Source of the DNA: Streptomyces sp. SID12501
Lineage (GTDB): Bacteria > Actinomycetota > Actinomycetes > Streptomycetales > Streptomycetaceae
Direction of reading: 5' to 3'
NCBI RefSeq assembly: GCF_010550245.1
Contig: NZ_JAAGLU010000034.1
Span: forward strand, 1 to 64,000
DNA length: 64,000 nt
This document shows positions 1 through 8,874 of the stretch, piece after piece. Each line of letters begins with the position of its first letter. The stretch's first letter is position 1. The notes beneath the pieces are model-generated. The model saw only the letters and a list, made by a program, of their open reading frames with translations. It was not told the origin of the DNA and ran no database searches. A program made the translations under genes and the position numbers.

Positions 1-102
1 GGTCTCGCCGTCCGCTACGACAAAAAGCCTGAAAGCTACCAGGCCGGACTCGAATTATGTGCCGGCCTCCTCTGGATCCGACACCTCGGATCACAGCCTT
101 GA
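1..102 (+). CDS. IS5-type transposase, C-terminal end (partial at window edge)
   Basis: The frame is open from the first base and ends with TGA at 100-102, giving 33 residues that begin GLAVRYDKKPESYQAG and continue through LLWIR. This R-x-D-K...LLWIR ending is typical of the last helix of IS5-group transposases in actinobacteria, where it follows the catalytic Glu. The rest lies outside the window, so whether the element is intact cannot be judged. It runs tail to tail with proB; only 19 bp separate its stop from the proB stop codon. The terminal inverted repeat could not be defined without the other end. Confidence 0.7.
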   Translation, partial: GLAVRYDKKPESYQAGLELCAGLLWIRHLGSQP

Positions 103-121
103 TCACAACTCCACACAGGCC

Positions 122-1249
122 CTAGGGGTTCAGGACGACGAGGTCGTCCCGGTGCACGACCTCGCGCTCGTACGCCGGACCCAGTTCGCGGGCCAGTTCG
201 TGCGTCGAGCGGCCGATCAGCTGGGGGATCTCCTTGGCGTCGAAGTTGACGAGCCCGCGGGCGACGGCGTGGCCCGCGGTGTCGCGCAGCTCGACCGGGT
301 CGCCCGCGACGAAGTCGCCCTCGACCGAGGCGATCCCGGCCGGCAGCAGCGACTTGCGCCCCTGGACGACAGCGCGCACAGCGCCGTCGTCGAGGGTGAG
401 CGAGCCCTGCGGGGTGGAGGCGTGCTGGAGCCAGAGCAGGCGGTCGGCGGAGCGCCTGCCGGTGGCGTGGAAGTAGGTGCCCGTGTCCCGGCCCGCGAGG
501 GCGTCGGCGGCGTGGACCGCGCTGGTCAGGACCACCGGGATACCGGCGGCGGCGGCGATCCGGGCGGCCTCGACCTTGGTGACCATGCCGCCGGTACCGA
601 CACCGGCCTTGCCCGCGCTGCCGATGTCGACGTGGGCGAGGTCCGCCGGGCCGCGAACCTCGGCGATCCGTGCCGTACCCGGCCTGCTGGGGTCGCCGTC
701 GTACACGCCGTCGATGTCGGACAGCAGGACGAGGAGGTCGGCGCGTACGAGGTGGGCGACGAGGGCGGCCAGTCGGTCGTTGTCGCCGAAGCGGATCTCG
801 TCCGTGGCGACGGTGTCGTTCTCGTTGACGACCGGGAGGGCGCCCATCGCGAGGAGTTTGTCGAGGGTGCGCGAGGCGTTGCGGTGGTTGGCGCGGCGGC
901 TCATGTCGTCGGAGGTGAGCAGCACCTGGCCGACCCGGACACCGTGGCGGGCGCAGGAGGCCGTGTAGCGGGCGACGAGGAGCCCCTGCCCGACGCTGGC
1001 GGCGGCCTGCTGGCGGGCCAGGTCCTTGGGGCGCCGGCGCAGGCCGAGGGGAGCGAGGCCTGCGGCGATGGCTCCGGAGGAGACGAGGACGATCTCCTTC
1101 TCGCCGCCGCCGCGACTCTTGGCGAGGACGTCGACGAGCGCGTCGACCCGGTCGGCGTCGAGGCCGCCGGCCGCCGTGGTCAGCGACGAGGAGCCCACTT
1201 TGACGACAATCCTGTGGGCCTCTGCGACGGCCTGCCATGCCCCTGCCAC
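122..1249 (-). CDS. proB: Glutamate 5-kinase (proline biosynthesis)
   Basis: ATP-dependent phosphorylation of glutamate to glutamyl 5-phosphate, the first step of proline synthesis. The 375-residue protein has the full family layout: an N-terminal amino-acid-kinase domain (VVKVGSSSLT near residue 15, LVSSGAIAAGL, NENDTVATDEIRFGDND, LSDIDGVYDGDP) and a C-terminal PUA domain from about residue 285 (GRKSLLPAGIASVEGDF). Normal length and an intact C terminus show that the neighbouring insertion sequence did not truncate it. In many actinobacteria obg-proB-proA are close; here three wall-polymer/phosphatase genes lie between obg and proB, and the gene after proB is an insertion sequence rather than proA. 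Confidence 0.95.
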   Translation of the reverse strand: MAGAWQAVAEAHRIVVKVGSSSLTTAAGGLDADRVDALVDVLAKSRGGGEKEIVLVSSGAIAAGLAPLGLRRRPKDLARQQAAASVGQGLLVARYTASCARHGVRVGQVLLTSDDMSRRANHRNASRTLDKLLAMGALPVVNENDTVATDEIRFGDNDRLAALVAHLVRADLLVLLSDIDGVYDGDPSRPGTARIAEVRGPADLAHVDIGSAGKAGVGTGGMVTKVEAARIAAAAGIPVVLTSAVHAADALAGRDTGTYFHATGRRSADRLLWLQHASTPQGSLTLDDGAVRAVVQGRKSLLPAGIASVEGDFVAGDPVELRDTAGHAVARGLVNFDAKEIPQLIGRSTHELARELGPAYEREVVHRDDLVVLNP

Positions 1250-1369
1250 CTGCGTTCCCGTCCCCTCAGGTCGTCCGGCCCGGATCGTCCGGCCGCGCTG
1301 ACGGGCAATTTACGCGAACGGGGGCGGGGGTGCGCATTGGTCCAGTGGGCGGACCCGCAACCCCCGCCC

Positions 1370-3403
1370 TCAGGTCCGCGCGGTCGCCGCCTGCCGCTTC
1401 TGCCCCGCGTTGCGCGCCTCGGCCTTCACCGCGAGATCCGCCGTCGCGGTGTTGAACTGCTCGATGGACGGCGGCTCGTCGGGCCCGAGGAGATACCGCT
1501 TGAGCTCCGCGCGCTCACCGGCCAGCGGATCGGCCGCCGGGTCGCGCACCGCGTCCAGCAACTGCCCGAGCTCCTCGGCGCCGTTGCCGAGGACCACGGC
1601 GGCGCGTACGGCGGTGTTCTGCCGCTTGAACTCCTCCACGCCCAGTGCCGCCGAGTCCGTCACGGCATACGGCTTGCCGCTCGCGATGAAGTCGGAGACC
1701 ACGCTGGAGATGTCGGAGACCATCGCCTCGGACACGTTGAAGCAGTCGTACAGCCGTGGCTCGGCGCCCGTGACGACCCGGTGCTCGCCCGCGCCGAACG
1801 AACGCCAGTACGCGTCGTTCCACTCGGTGCGCAGCTTCTCGGTCTCCTCGTGCCGCTCCATGTCGACGACCCCGTCCCGGGACGCCTCCGCCTCGTCGCC
1901 CTTCTCACCGGCGGGCCCGGCCAGTTCGGCGAGCCGCGCCTCGATACGCGCGAGGTCGGCCTTGGCCCGCGCCTGCTCTTCGAGGTCACCCAGGAAGCGC
2001 GGGTCGGCGGCCCGCTCGACAGCGGCCTTCTCCACCAGCGCGGCGATCCGTTCGTGCGCGGCCCCGGCCTCGTCGCTGCGGGTGCCGGTGAAGGGGTGCG
2101 GCTTGTACAGCACCCGGACGGGCGGGTCGGCCGACACCAGCTCGCGCACGATGTTCTCGCCGGCGAGAAGGATGGAGGTGTTGCCCGGGTCGTCGTCCCA
2201 GCCTTCCCAGGTGGGGGCGTACAGAACGGTCGGGATACGACCGTCGGGCACCCCCCGCGCCCCGCGGATGGGCGCCAGTTGGGGCCGTCCGACCTCGACG
2301 ATGTCCTCGTCCCGGACGCCGACGTCGGCGATCGCGTACCGGTCGCGCCCGGCCCGCCCGGCGACCCACACCTCGTCGTAGGCCTTGCTGAACGGGTTCA
2401 CGCTGGCGATCTTGTCGCTGTCACCGTGCCCGATGAAGACGTGCTTCATGGTCGGTACGCGCAGCAGGTGGATGTTCTTGCCGACGTTCGCCGCGTAGAG
2501 CGCGACCCGGACCGTGCGCAGCTCCAGGTTCATCAGATGGATGCCGCCGGGCACACAGATGACGGGCACGGTCGTGGGCGCCAGGTTCTGCAGTATGACG
2601 CGTTCACGAAGGACGATCAGCGGCCGGGTCTCCAGCTGCTCCATCGTCTCCAGCCACATGTTGACCTGGTACGCCGAGTCCTTGGAGCCGGAGAAGTACA
2701 ACACCGTCTGCGGCCGGTACTCGCGCAGCCACGCGTCCGTCGCGGCGAGCACCGTCTCCGCGTCCGGCGGGATGCGGCGCCCCCGGACGTAGGGCGCGAG
2801 GCCCACCACGTACAGGAACGCCAGTCCGAGGGTGACGGCGACGCCGACCACGCCGTACGCCGTCGTACCGGTCTCGGTGGTGATGAGGATGCCGGTCAGT
2901 GCGGCCAGGTCGAGGTGGAGCATCTTCTCGGTGGAGCGTTCCAGCAGGAAGCGCGGCGGGGCGTCGGGGATGGGGATGCGCGAGGCCAGGTCGACGTTGC
3001 GGGTGGCGACCGGCATCCGGCGGCGGTTGCGGATCAGCGTGATCAGGGCGCCGTGCGGGGCCTGGAAGCCGTAGAAGGCGATGAAGCAGGCGATCGCGGC
3101 ATAGAAGATGACGCTCCTGGAGAGGTCCGCGCGCGCCAGCAGCAACAGCACCAGCAGTTCCCGGACCAGGAACCGGATGGACACGCCCGCCCGTACCTTG
3201 CTGAGGCGGTTGACCAGATAGCTGCCCCGGCGGTGCAGATAGTGGTCCGCCAGGTAGGTCACTGCGGCGGCGACGGCGAAGGCGGGCACGCTCGGGAGGA
3301 GCGCGGCCAGCATGAGACAGGGGAAGCCCAGCATCATGAGGACCGCCGCGGCCAGCTCGGCCGGGCTGCCCACCCGGGCGACGCGAATAGCAGTGGAAAT
3401 CAA
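1370..3403 (-). CDS. Membrane-anchored CDP-glycerol:glycerophosphate glycerophosphotransferase-family protein
   Basis: Probable polymerase or primase for a teichoic-acid-like wall polymer, moving polyol phosphate from a CDP-activated donor at the inner membrane face. The N-terminal 230 residues carry several hydrophobic segments (around residues 15-50, 75-115 and 180-205). The remainder resembles the TagF/TagB catalytic domain: GHGDSDKIASVNPFSKAYDEV, VLYAPTWEGWDDD, VLYKPHP, SDISSVVSDFIASGKP. A charged insertion rich in E/A/R around residues 440-520 is unusual. The start used is a TTG with a weak upstream AGG; an internal ATG a little downstream is possible. It is next to a CDP-polyol-forming fusion enzyme that could supply the donor. 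The polymer made cannot be told from sequence. Confidence 0.8.
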   Translation of the reverse strand: MISTAIRVARVGSPAELAAAVLMMLGFPCLMLAALLPSVPAFAVAAAVTYLADHYLHRRGSYLVNRLSKVRAGVSIRFLVRELLVLLLLARADLSRSVIFYAAIACFIAFYGFQAPHGALITLIRNRRRMPVATRNVDLASRIPIPDAPPRFLLERSTEKMLHLDLAALTGILITTETGTTAYGVVGVAVTLGLAFLYVVGLAPYVRGRRIPPDAETVLAATDAWLREYRPQTVLYFSGSKDSAYQVNMWLETMEQLETRPLIVLRERVILQNLAPTTVPVICVPGGIHLMNLELRTVRVALYAANVGKNIHLLRVPTMKHVFIGHGDSDKIASVNPFSKAYDEVWVAGRAGRDRYAIADVGVRDEDIVEVGRPQLAPIRGARGVPDGRIPTVLYAPTWEGWDDDPGNTSILLAGENIVRELVSADPPVRVLYKPHPFTGTRSDEAGAAHERIAALVEKAAVERAADPRFLGDLEEQARAKADLARIEARLAELAGPAGEKGDEAEASRDGVVDMERHEETEKLRTEWNDAYWRSFGAGEHRVVTGAEPRLYDCFNVSEAMVSDISSVVSDFIASGKPYAVTDSAALGVEEFKRQNTAVRAAVVLGNGAEELGQLLDAVRDPAADPLAGERAELKRYLLGPDEPPSIEQFNTATADLAVKAEARNAGQKRQAATART

Positions 3404-3502
3404 GGAGAACCTGTATCTGGGAAAGGACCCGGGAACGATCTGGAATTACTCGGGAATTATCTGGCTGTCTGTCCGGTGGTTTTCGTGAATTTGGTGTGGA
3501 TT

Positions 3503-5005
3503 TTATGCCAGGTCGTCGTTCTGACGGTCCAGGACGCCGGCGAGTGCCTGCTCGAAGCCGGAGGCCCGGCCGGCCGCGGCTGTCGGGTCCTGCTGGCGTA
3601 CGTCGATGACATGCCCGGTCAGCTCGGACAGCAGCACGTCCAGCGAGGTACGGGCCACCGCCTCGGAGGACAGCAGCGAACCCGCGGGCTCCTGGCCGAA
3701 GGCCTTCGTACGCATCGGCGTGGCCGTGCGCTCCGGGTTGACGCAGTTGACGCGGACGCCGTCGCCCGCCCATTCGTCCGACAGGGCCTGGGTGAGGTTC
3801 ACCATCGCGGCCTTGGTGGAGGAGTAGAGGCTGTACTCGGCCCGGCCGCGCGTGTAGCTGCTGGAGGTGTACAGGAGCAACTGGCCCTTGGTCTCGGCGA
3901 GGTACTTGTAGGCCGAACGGGCGATCTGCACAGGGGCAAGGTAATTGACCTTCAGCGCTTCCTCGATGGTCGCGTTGTCGGTCTCGGCGAGCTTGCCGAT
4001 GCGCAGAACACCGGCCGTGTTGACGACGTAGTCGATGCGCCCGGTCTCGGAGTACGCCTTCGACAGCGCGTCGTCGACCTCCTCCGGGTTCTCGACATGC
4101 GTACCGGTGGTCGAGCGCCCGAGCGCGTACACCTTGGCGCCGTACCCCTCGGCCAGCTCGGCGATGTCCTTGCCGATGCCGTAGGACCCGCCGAAGACGA
4201 CGAGAGTCCTACCGGTGAGCAACTCACGGTAGGCCTCCTCGCTCATCTGTTCCGGCGTGGCGGCGGAGGCCAGCTGGAAGAGCTTGTCGGCGATGAAGAC
4301 ATCGACGGGCTGGGTGACCTTCATGTTGTACTCGTCGCCCGCGACGACGTGGATCGGCACGTCCGGCAGATATCTGAGTACGACCGAACAGTCGTCGGTG
4401 GCCTGGAAGTTGGGATCGCCGGCCGCGACCTCGTAGGCCCGCCGGATGGTCGACAGCTTGAACGCCTGGGGCGTCTGACCGCGCCGCAGCCTCGATCGGT
4501 CGGGAATCTCGGTGATGAACTCACCGTCCTCGCCGTGCGTGCGCGTCACGATGATCGTGTCGGCGGAGGGAATCGCGACGTCGACGGCCTGGTACCGCTC
4601 CAGGGCGACCACGCAGTCGTCGATGACCCGCTGGGACAGCAACGGCCGTACGGCGTCGTGGAACAGGACGTTGCGGTCCTCGCCCTCGGCCAGGCCCTCC
4701 CCCAGGGCGTCGATGGCCCGCTCGGTGGTGTCGTTGCGCGTGGCACCGCCCTCGATGATCCGGACGACCTTCCTGAAACCGGCCTTGGCGACGATCTTCT
4801 CGATGTCCGCCACATAGCCGGGCGCCATCAGCACGATGACGTCGTCGATCGAATCCGCGTGTTCGAAAGTGCTGAGGGTGTGCTCGATGACCGCCTTGCC
4901 CGCGATCTTCAGCAACTGCTTCGGAATCGACAGACCCACCCGCTGACCGGTGCCGCCCGCGAGGACGACGGCGGTGGTGCGGGGCTTGTCTTTGCGCTGG
5001 GACAC
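3503..5005 (-). CDS. Bifunctional IspD-like cytidylyltransferase / short-chain dehydrogenase (CDP-ribitol type)
   Basis: Two-domain enzyme of 500 residues. Residues about 10-235 are IspD/TarI-like (LAGGTGQRVGLSIPKQLL with the GG-x-G-x-R and PKQ signature; FHDAVRPL). Residues about 255-490 are a short-chain dehydrogenase (FGGSYGIGKDI Rossmann motif, YSSTK catalytic Tyr-x3-Lys). This domain order matches the Haemophilus Acs1/Bcs1 fusions that reduce ribulose 5-phosphate and activate it with CTP to CDP-ribitol. Function by family: donor synthesis for a ribitol-phosphate-type polymer; the exact polyol is inferred. The start is taken as GTG at 5005 because GAGGTAGG lies about 6 bases upstream; an earlier start lacks such a site. 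It lies directly upstream of the polyol-phosphate transferase gene in the same direction. Confidence 0.83.
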   Translation of the reverse strand: MSQRKDKPRTTAVVLAGGTGQRVGLSIPKQLLKIAGKAVIEHTLSTFEHADSIDDVIVLMAPGYVADIEKIVAKAGFRKVVRIIEGGATRNDTTERAIDALGEGLAEGEDRNVLFHDAVRPLLSQRVIDDCVVALERYQAVDVAIPSADTIIVTRTHGEDGEFITEIPDRSRLRRGQTPQAFKLSTIRRAYEVAAGDPNFQATDDCSVVLRYLPDVPIHVVAGDEYNMKVTQPVDVFIADKLFQLASAATPEQMSEEAYRELLTGRTLVVFGGSYGIGKDIAELAEGYGAKVYALGRSTTGTHVENPEEVDDALSKAYSETGRIDYVVNTAGVLRIGKLAETDNATIEEALKVNYLAPVQIARSAYKYLAETKGQLLLYTSSSYTRGRAEYSLYSSTKAAMVNLTQALSDEWAGDGVRVNCVNPERTATPMRTKAFGQEPAGSLLSSEAVARTSLDVLLSELTGHVIDVRQQDPTAAAGRASGFEQALAGVLDRQNDDLA

Positions 5006-5186
5006 GGGCGACCTACCTCGGGGCAACGGAGAACTGTGAAATCGTCCCACCTGCCGTTACCGCAGTGCAAGGTGAGCGCCCTCCGTCGCATATCTGCGCG
5101 CAACCTGTCATTCACCGGAGATTATTTCAGTGATTCTGCTTACAGGTCTGCCTACGGTCGGCCGCAAGCCCTTTCACCGGCGCCGG

Positions 5187-6737
5187 TCAGACCTTGCGCA
5201 CTCCCGGCTTTCCGGACTCCACATGGAGTTTGGCGAGAGTCCGGGAGGCGGAGGTGGGCTTGGTCACGGTGTCGGCGATCCGGACCTGGGCGTCGATCCC
5301 GGCACGCCGGATGTCGAAGAGGTGGTAGCCGCGGTGGTTGTCGATGACCTTCCAGTGCGGATTGTCACCCATGAGCGGGTCCCACTGCTTGTGGAAGGCG
5401 ACGGGGTCCTGATCGCCGGCGCTGGATATGGACGTACCGACGAACTCGGCACCGACCACCGCCGAGCCGGGGTCGGCGAAGTCCCGCTTGAGGTCGCTGA
5501 TCATGGTGAGGTGCCGGTCCCCGGAAAGGACGACGGGGTTGCGTATGTTCGCGAACTCGGCGAGCAGCGCGTTGCGTTCGGCCTGGTAGCCGTCCCAGGC
5601 GTCGTAGTACCAGAGCTTGCCGTCACCGATCTTGAGGTCGGTCTCGGCCATCATGATCTGCGAGGCGATGAGGTTCCACCGGGCCTGCGACCCGTGCAGG
5701 CTGTTCAGCAGCCACTGCTTCTGCGCGGCGCCGAGCATGGTCATCGCCGGGTCCTGGGCACCGGCCTGGCTGGTGGCCTGGTCGCTGCGGAACTGCCGGG
5801 TGTCGAGCACGTTGAGCCGCACGAGCCGCCCGAAGTCGAGCCGCCGGTGCATCCGTATGTGGGGCCCGTTGGGCACGGCCGTGGCGCGTACGGGCATGTG
5901 CTCGTAGTAGGCCTGATAGGCGGCGGTGAGACGCGCGGCGAACGCCTCGGGCGTCTGCTTGTCGGGGTCCTGCGGAACGTCCCCGGCGAAGTCGTTGTCG
6001 ACCTCGTGGTCGTCGAAGGTGACGACGAAGGGCGCGGCGGCGTGCATCGCCTTGAGGTGCGGGTCGCTGTGGTACTGGGCGTACCGGTTGCGGTACTGGA
6101 CGAGGCTGAACGGCTCGCCGGTGCCCTCGTGCTTGCGGACGCCGGTGATCGCGGACGTCGACTCGTAGATGTAGTCGCCCACGAAGACGACGACGTCCGG
6201 GTCCTGGGCGAGCATGTCGGCGTACGGCGTGAAGTAGCCGTGCTGCCAGTTCTGGCAGGAGGCGAGCGCGAGCCGCAGATGGCTGCCGGAGGCGAGCTGC
6301 CGGGGAGCGGTACGGGTACGGCCCACCGGTGAGAGCTGCCCACTGGTCCGGAACCGGTACCAGTAGTGCCGGTCGGGGAGCAGCCCCCGTATGTCCGCGT
6401 GCACGCTGTGCCCGAGCTCGGGCCTGGCCCAGGCGTACCCGCGCCGCAGCTTCCGCCGGAACCGGGAGTCCTCGGATATCTGCCACTCCACGACCACGGG
6501 CCGGTCGGGCATCCCGCCGCCGTGGAGCGGATCGGGGGCGAGCCGGGTCCACAGCACGACACCGTCGGGCAAGGGGTCCCCGGAGGCGACCCCGAGGCTG
6601 AACACCCCGGCGGGCAAAGGGGTTTGCGCGGCCCGGGCGGTCCCCGCCAGCAGAAGCTGCCCGGACGCGGCGGCCCCGACGGTGGCGGCACCGGTGGTCA
6701 GAAACCGGCGCCTACCGGGCGAAACGACACCGCTCAT
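5187..6737 (-). CDS. phoD: Secreted alkaline phosphatase/phosphodiesterase, PhoD family
   Basis: Tat-exported metallophosphoesterase. The N terminus has RRRFLTTGAATVG followed by a hydrophobic stretch and an AxA site (ARA-AQ near residue 36). PhoD metal-site motifs are present: LALASCQNW (the Cys that ligates iron in the family), VGDYIYE, FDDHEVDND and SGDRHL. The length of 516 residues is normal. The GGAG ribosome site is 8 bases from the ATG. PhoD enzymes are calcium/iron dependent phosphodiesterases that can attack teichoic acids; lying beside polyol-phosphate polymer genes, this one could trim or recycle that polymer as well as scavenge phosphate. No convincing PhoP-box repeat was seen upstream. 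Confidence 0.92.
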   Translation of the reverse strand: MSGVVSPGRRRFLTTGAATVGAAASGQLLLAGTARAAQTPLPAGVFSLGVASGDPLPDGVVLWTRLAPDPLHGGGMPDRPVVVEWQISEDSRFRRKLRRGYAWARPELGHSVHADIRGLLPDRHYWYRFRTSGQLSPVGRTRTAPRQLASGSHLRLALASCQNWQHGYFTPYADMLAQDPDVVVFVGDYIYESTSAITGVRKHEGTGEPFSLVQYRNRYAQYHSDPHLKAMHAAAPFVVTFDDHEVDNDFAGDVPQDPDKQTPEAFAARLTAAYQAYYEHMPVRATAVPNGPHIRMHRRLDFGRLVRLNVLDTRQFRSDQATSQAGAQDPAMTMLGAAQKQWLLNSLHGSQARWNLIASQIMMAETDLKIGDGKLWYYDAWDGYQAERNALLAEFANIRNPVVLSGDRHLTMISDLKRDFADPGSAVVGAEFVGTSISSAGDQDPVAFHKQWDPLMGDNPHWKVIDNHRGYHLFDIRRAGIDAQVRIADTVTKPTSASRTLAKLHVESGKPGVRKV

Positions 6738-6910
6738 CGCTGAACTCCGTTGCGTGGGGGGCCCGTTGGACCTACGGAAGCTCCCACGACAGGACGAACA
6801 GGAGACCCCCGAGAAATGAATCAGGGGAGATCATAGGAAACGGCACGTGCGGCGCCACAGGCGGGGTCGCCACAGCCCAGGCGACACCTCTTCAGCGCCG
6901 GGCCGCATTT

Positions 6911-7034
6911 CCAGCCCGTCCGGCGCTTGAGGACGAGGCCCGTTCAGGGCCGAATGGGGGTCTGGGGGCGCAGCCCCCAGGAACAGGATGGGACGGGTAG
7001 GGGCGGCGGGGGCGAGAAACGCCCCCGCCTACCC
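6911..7034. repeat. Intergenic GC-rich repeat, family 1 copy A
   Basis: This stretch between phoD and obg starts ccagcccgtccgg, contains a perfect hairpin ctgggggc-gca-gcccccag (6962-6980) and ends in a g-rich block starting gatgggacgggtaggggcgg at 6987. A related copy in inverted orientation sits at 47677-47753 upstream of the Nei-type glycosylase; 33 of 34 bases agree over the g-rich block. Such modules are scattered between genes in many Streptomyces genomes. No coding potential is seen. Together with the obg terminator it fills the 311-bp gap. Confidence 0.7.
7006..7028 (-). terminator. Hairpin terminator after obg
   Basis: Perfect 9-bp stem (gcgggggcg / cgcccccgc) with loop agaaa, 20 bp past the obg stop. 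It has no T-run, as is common for Streptomyces terminators. It forms the end of the family 1 repeat. Confidence 0.6.
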
Positions 7035-7048
7035 CCCACCCGCACGCC

Positions 7049-8485
7049 CTAGAACGGCTCGAAGTCGTCGAACTCCTGCTGTGCGTCATCCCGCTCGGCC
7101 TGCTGATCACGCCGCCGCTGCGCAGCGGGCCGCGGCACGTCGAGACGGTGGTCCTCACCACGCCGCCCCAGCATCTCCGCCCCCGCCATGACCGTGGGCT
7201 CCCAGTCGAACACCACGGCGTTGTCCTCGGGACCGATGGCGACGCCGTCGCCCGCCCGGGCCCCGGCCTTCATCAACTTGTCCTCGACACCGAGCCGGTT
7301 GAGCCGGTCGGCGAGGTAGCCGACCGCCTCGTCGTTGCTGAAGTCGGTCTGGCGCACCCAGCGTTCGGGCTTCTCGCCCCGCACCCGGAACAGCCCGTCC
7401 TCCTCCTGGACGACGGTGAAGCCCGCGTCGTCGACGGCCTTCGGCCGGATGACGATCCGGGTCGCCTCCTCCTTGGGCTTGGCGGCCCTCGCCTTACCGA
7501 CCACGTCGGCGAGCGCGAACGACAGCTCCTTCAGCCCGATGTGGGCGACGGCGGACACCTCGTACACCTGGTACCCGCGAGCCTCGAGCTCGGGCCGCAC
7601 CATCTCGGCGAGATCCGAGCCGTCCGGCACGTCGACCTTGTTGAGGACGACGATCCGCGGCCGGTTCCCCAGCCCGCCGTACTGCTTCAGCTCCTCCTCG
7701 ATCATGTCGAGGTCGGAGACGGGGTCACGCTCGGACTCCAGCGTCGCCGTGTCGAGCACGTGCACGAGCACACTGCACCGCTCCACGTGCCGCAGGAACT
7801 CCAGCCCGAGCCCCTTGCCCTGGCTGGCCCCGGGAATGAGCCCAGGCACGTCGGCGATGGTGTAGACGGTCGAACCGGCGGTCACCACACCCAGGTTGGG
7901 CACAAGCGTCGTGAACGGATAGTCGGCGATCTTCGGCTTGGCAGCGCTGAGCACCGAGATCAGCGACGACTTACCGGCGCTCGGGTACCCCACCAGCGCC
8001 ACGTCGGCGACCGTCTTCAGCTCCAGGACGATGTCCTGCAGCCCTCCGGGCACACCGAGCAGCGCGAATCCGGGCGCCTTGCGCCGGGCCGAGGACAGCG
8101 CGGCGTTGCCGAGCCCGCCCCGCCCGCCCTCGGCGACGACGTACGAGGTCCCGTGCCCGACCAGGTCGGCGAGCACGTTGCCCTCCTTGTCGAGTACGAC
8201 AGTCCCGTCCGGCACCGGCAGAACCAGGTCCTGCCCGTCCTTGCCGGACCGGTTGCCGCCCTCGCCGGGCTTGCCGCTGGTGGCCTTGCGGTGCGGGGAG
8301 TGGTGGTAGTCGAGCAGCGTGGTGACGGACTGGTCGACGGTGAGGGTCACGTCACCGCCGCGTCCACCGTTGCCGCCGTCGGGCCCGCCCAGCGGCTTGA
8401 ACTTCTCACGGTGGACGGAGGCACAGCCGTGACCTCCGCTACCCGCGGCGACATGCAGCTCGACGCGGTCCACGAAGGTGGTCAT
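7049..8485 (-). CDS. obg: Obg-family GTPase (ribosome assembly/development)
   Basis: Large-subunit-associated GTPase; in Streptomyces Obg is known to influence the onset of aerial growth and sporulation. The 478-residue protein has the glycine-rich Obg fold first (residues 1-158, GGPDGGNGGRGGDV), then the G domain (P-loop GYPSAGKSS near residue 165, switch DYPFTTL, DVPG, NKVD, SAVAH) and the C-terminal OCT domain (about residues 345-425). The last 50 residues are a charged extension. It follows rplU-rpmA in the usual order, but a hairpin separates it from rpmA, so it probably has its own promoter or depends on read-through. Confidence 0.97.
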   Translation of the reverse strand: MTTFVDRVELHVAAGSGGHGCASVHREKFKPLGGPDGGNGGRGGDVTLTVDQSVTTLLDYHHSPHRKATSGKPGEGGNRSGKDGQDLVLPVPDGTVVLDKEGNVLADLVGHGTSYVVAEGGRGGLGNAALSSARRKAPGFALLGVPGGLQDIVLELKTVADVALVGYPSAGKSSLISVLSAAKPKIADYPFTTLVPNLGVVTAGSTVYTIADVPGLIPGASQGKGLGLEFLRHVERCSVLVHVLDTATLESERDPVSDLDMIEEELKQYGGLGNRPRIVVLNKVDVPDGSDLAEMVRPELEARGYQVYEVSAVAHIGLKELSFALADVVGKARAAKPKEEATRIVIRPKAVDDAGFTVVQEEDGLFRVRGEKPERWVRQTDFSNDEAVGYLADRLNRLGVEDKLMKAGARAGDGVAIGPEDNAVVFDWEPTVMAGAEMLGRRGEDHRLDVPRPAAQRRRDQQAERDDAQQEFDDFEPF

Positions 8486-8553
8486 GGGATGTGCCTCCAG
8501 TTACGTACGAAATTCTTCCGGCAGAATTCTCTGCTCAGGTAAAACACGCGAAA

Positions 8554-8590
8554 GGCGGACCCGCTTCCCGAACGGGAAGTGAGGTCCGCC
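8554..8590 (-). terminator. Hairpin between rpmA and obg
   Basis: Nested inverted repeat: outer arms ggcggacc / ggtccgcc and inner arms cttccc / gggaag, lying 15 bp past the rpmA stop. It could end or attenuate the ribosomal-protein transcript before obg. Confidence 0.7.
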
Positions 8591-8605
8591 TCGCGAAAGA
8601 ACCGA

Positions 8606-8860
8606 TCAGGCGACCGGAACGATGTTCACGACCTTGCGACCACGGTGGGTACCGAACTCCACCGCACCGGCGGCCAGCGCGAACAGCGTGTCGTCCTTGC
8701 CACGGCCGACGCTCGCGCCGGGGTGGAAGTGGGTGCCACGCTGGCGGACCAGGATCTCACCGGCGTTGACGACCTGACCGCCGAAGCGCTTCACGCCGAG
8801 CCGCTGAGCATTTGAGTCGCGACCGTTCCGGGTGGACGATGCGCCCTTCTTGTGTGCCAT
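8606..8860 (-). CDS. rpmA: 50S ribosomal protein L27
   Basis: 84 residues starting MAHKKGASSTRNGRDS, the conserved L27 N terminus that reaches the peptidyl-transferase centre, followed by the family core (FGGQVVNAGEILVRQRGT, HPGASVGRGKDDTLFA). There is no cleavable N-terminal extension of the kind seen in Firmicutes. It lies 14 bp downstream of rplU in the same transcript. Confidence 0.98.
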   Translation of the reverse strand: MAHKKGASSTRNGRDSNAQRLGVKRFGGQVVNAGEILVRQRGTHFHPGASVGRGKDDTLFALAAGAVEFGTHRGRKVVNIVPVA

Positions 8861-8874
8861 CTCTCCTCAGTCCC

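Noticed and set aside
59..5347. A plus-strand open frame of more than 1700 codons antisense to proB and the wall-polymer genes
   Set aside because: It mirrors the third-position GC of the minus-strand genes, its translation is low-complexity D/G/V/L/R without domains, and four well-identified genes occupy the other strand.
6738..6860. PhoP (PHO box) direct repeats upstream of phoD
   Set aside because: Only one partial GTTCGTCCTG-like unit is visible; no second 11-bp unit follows in phase.
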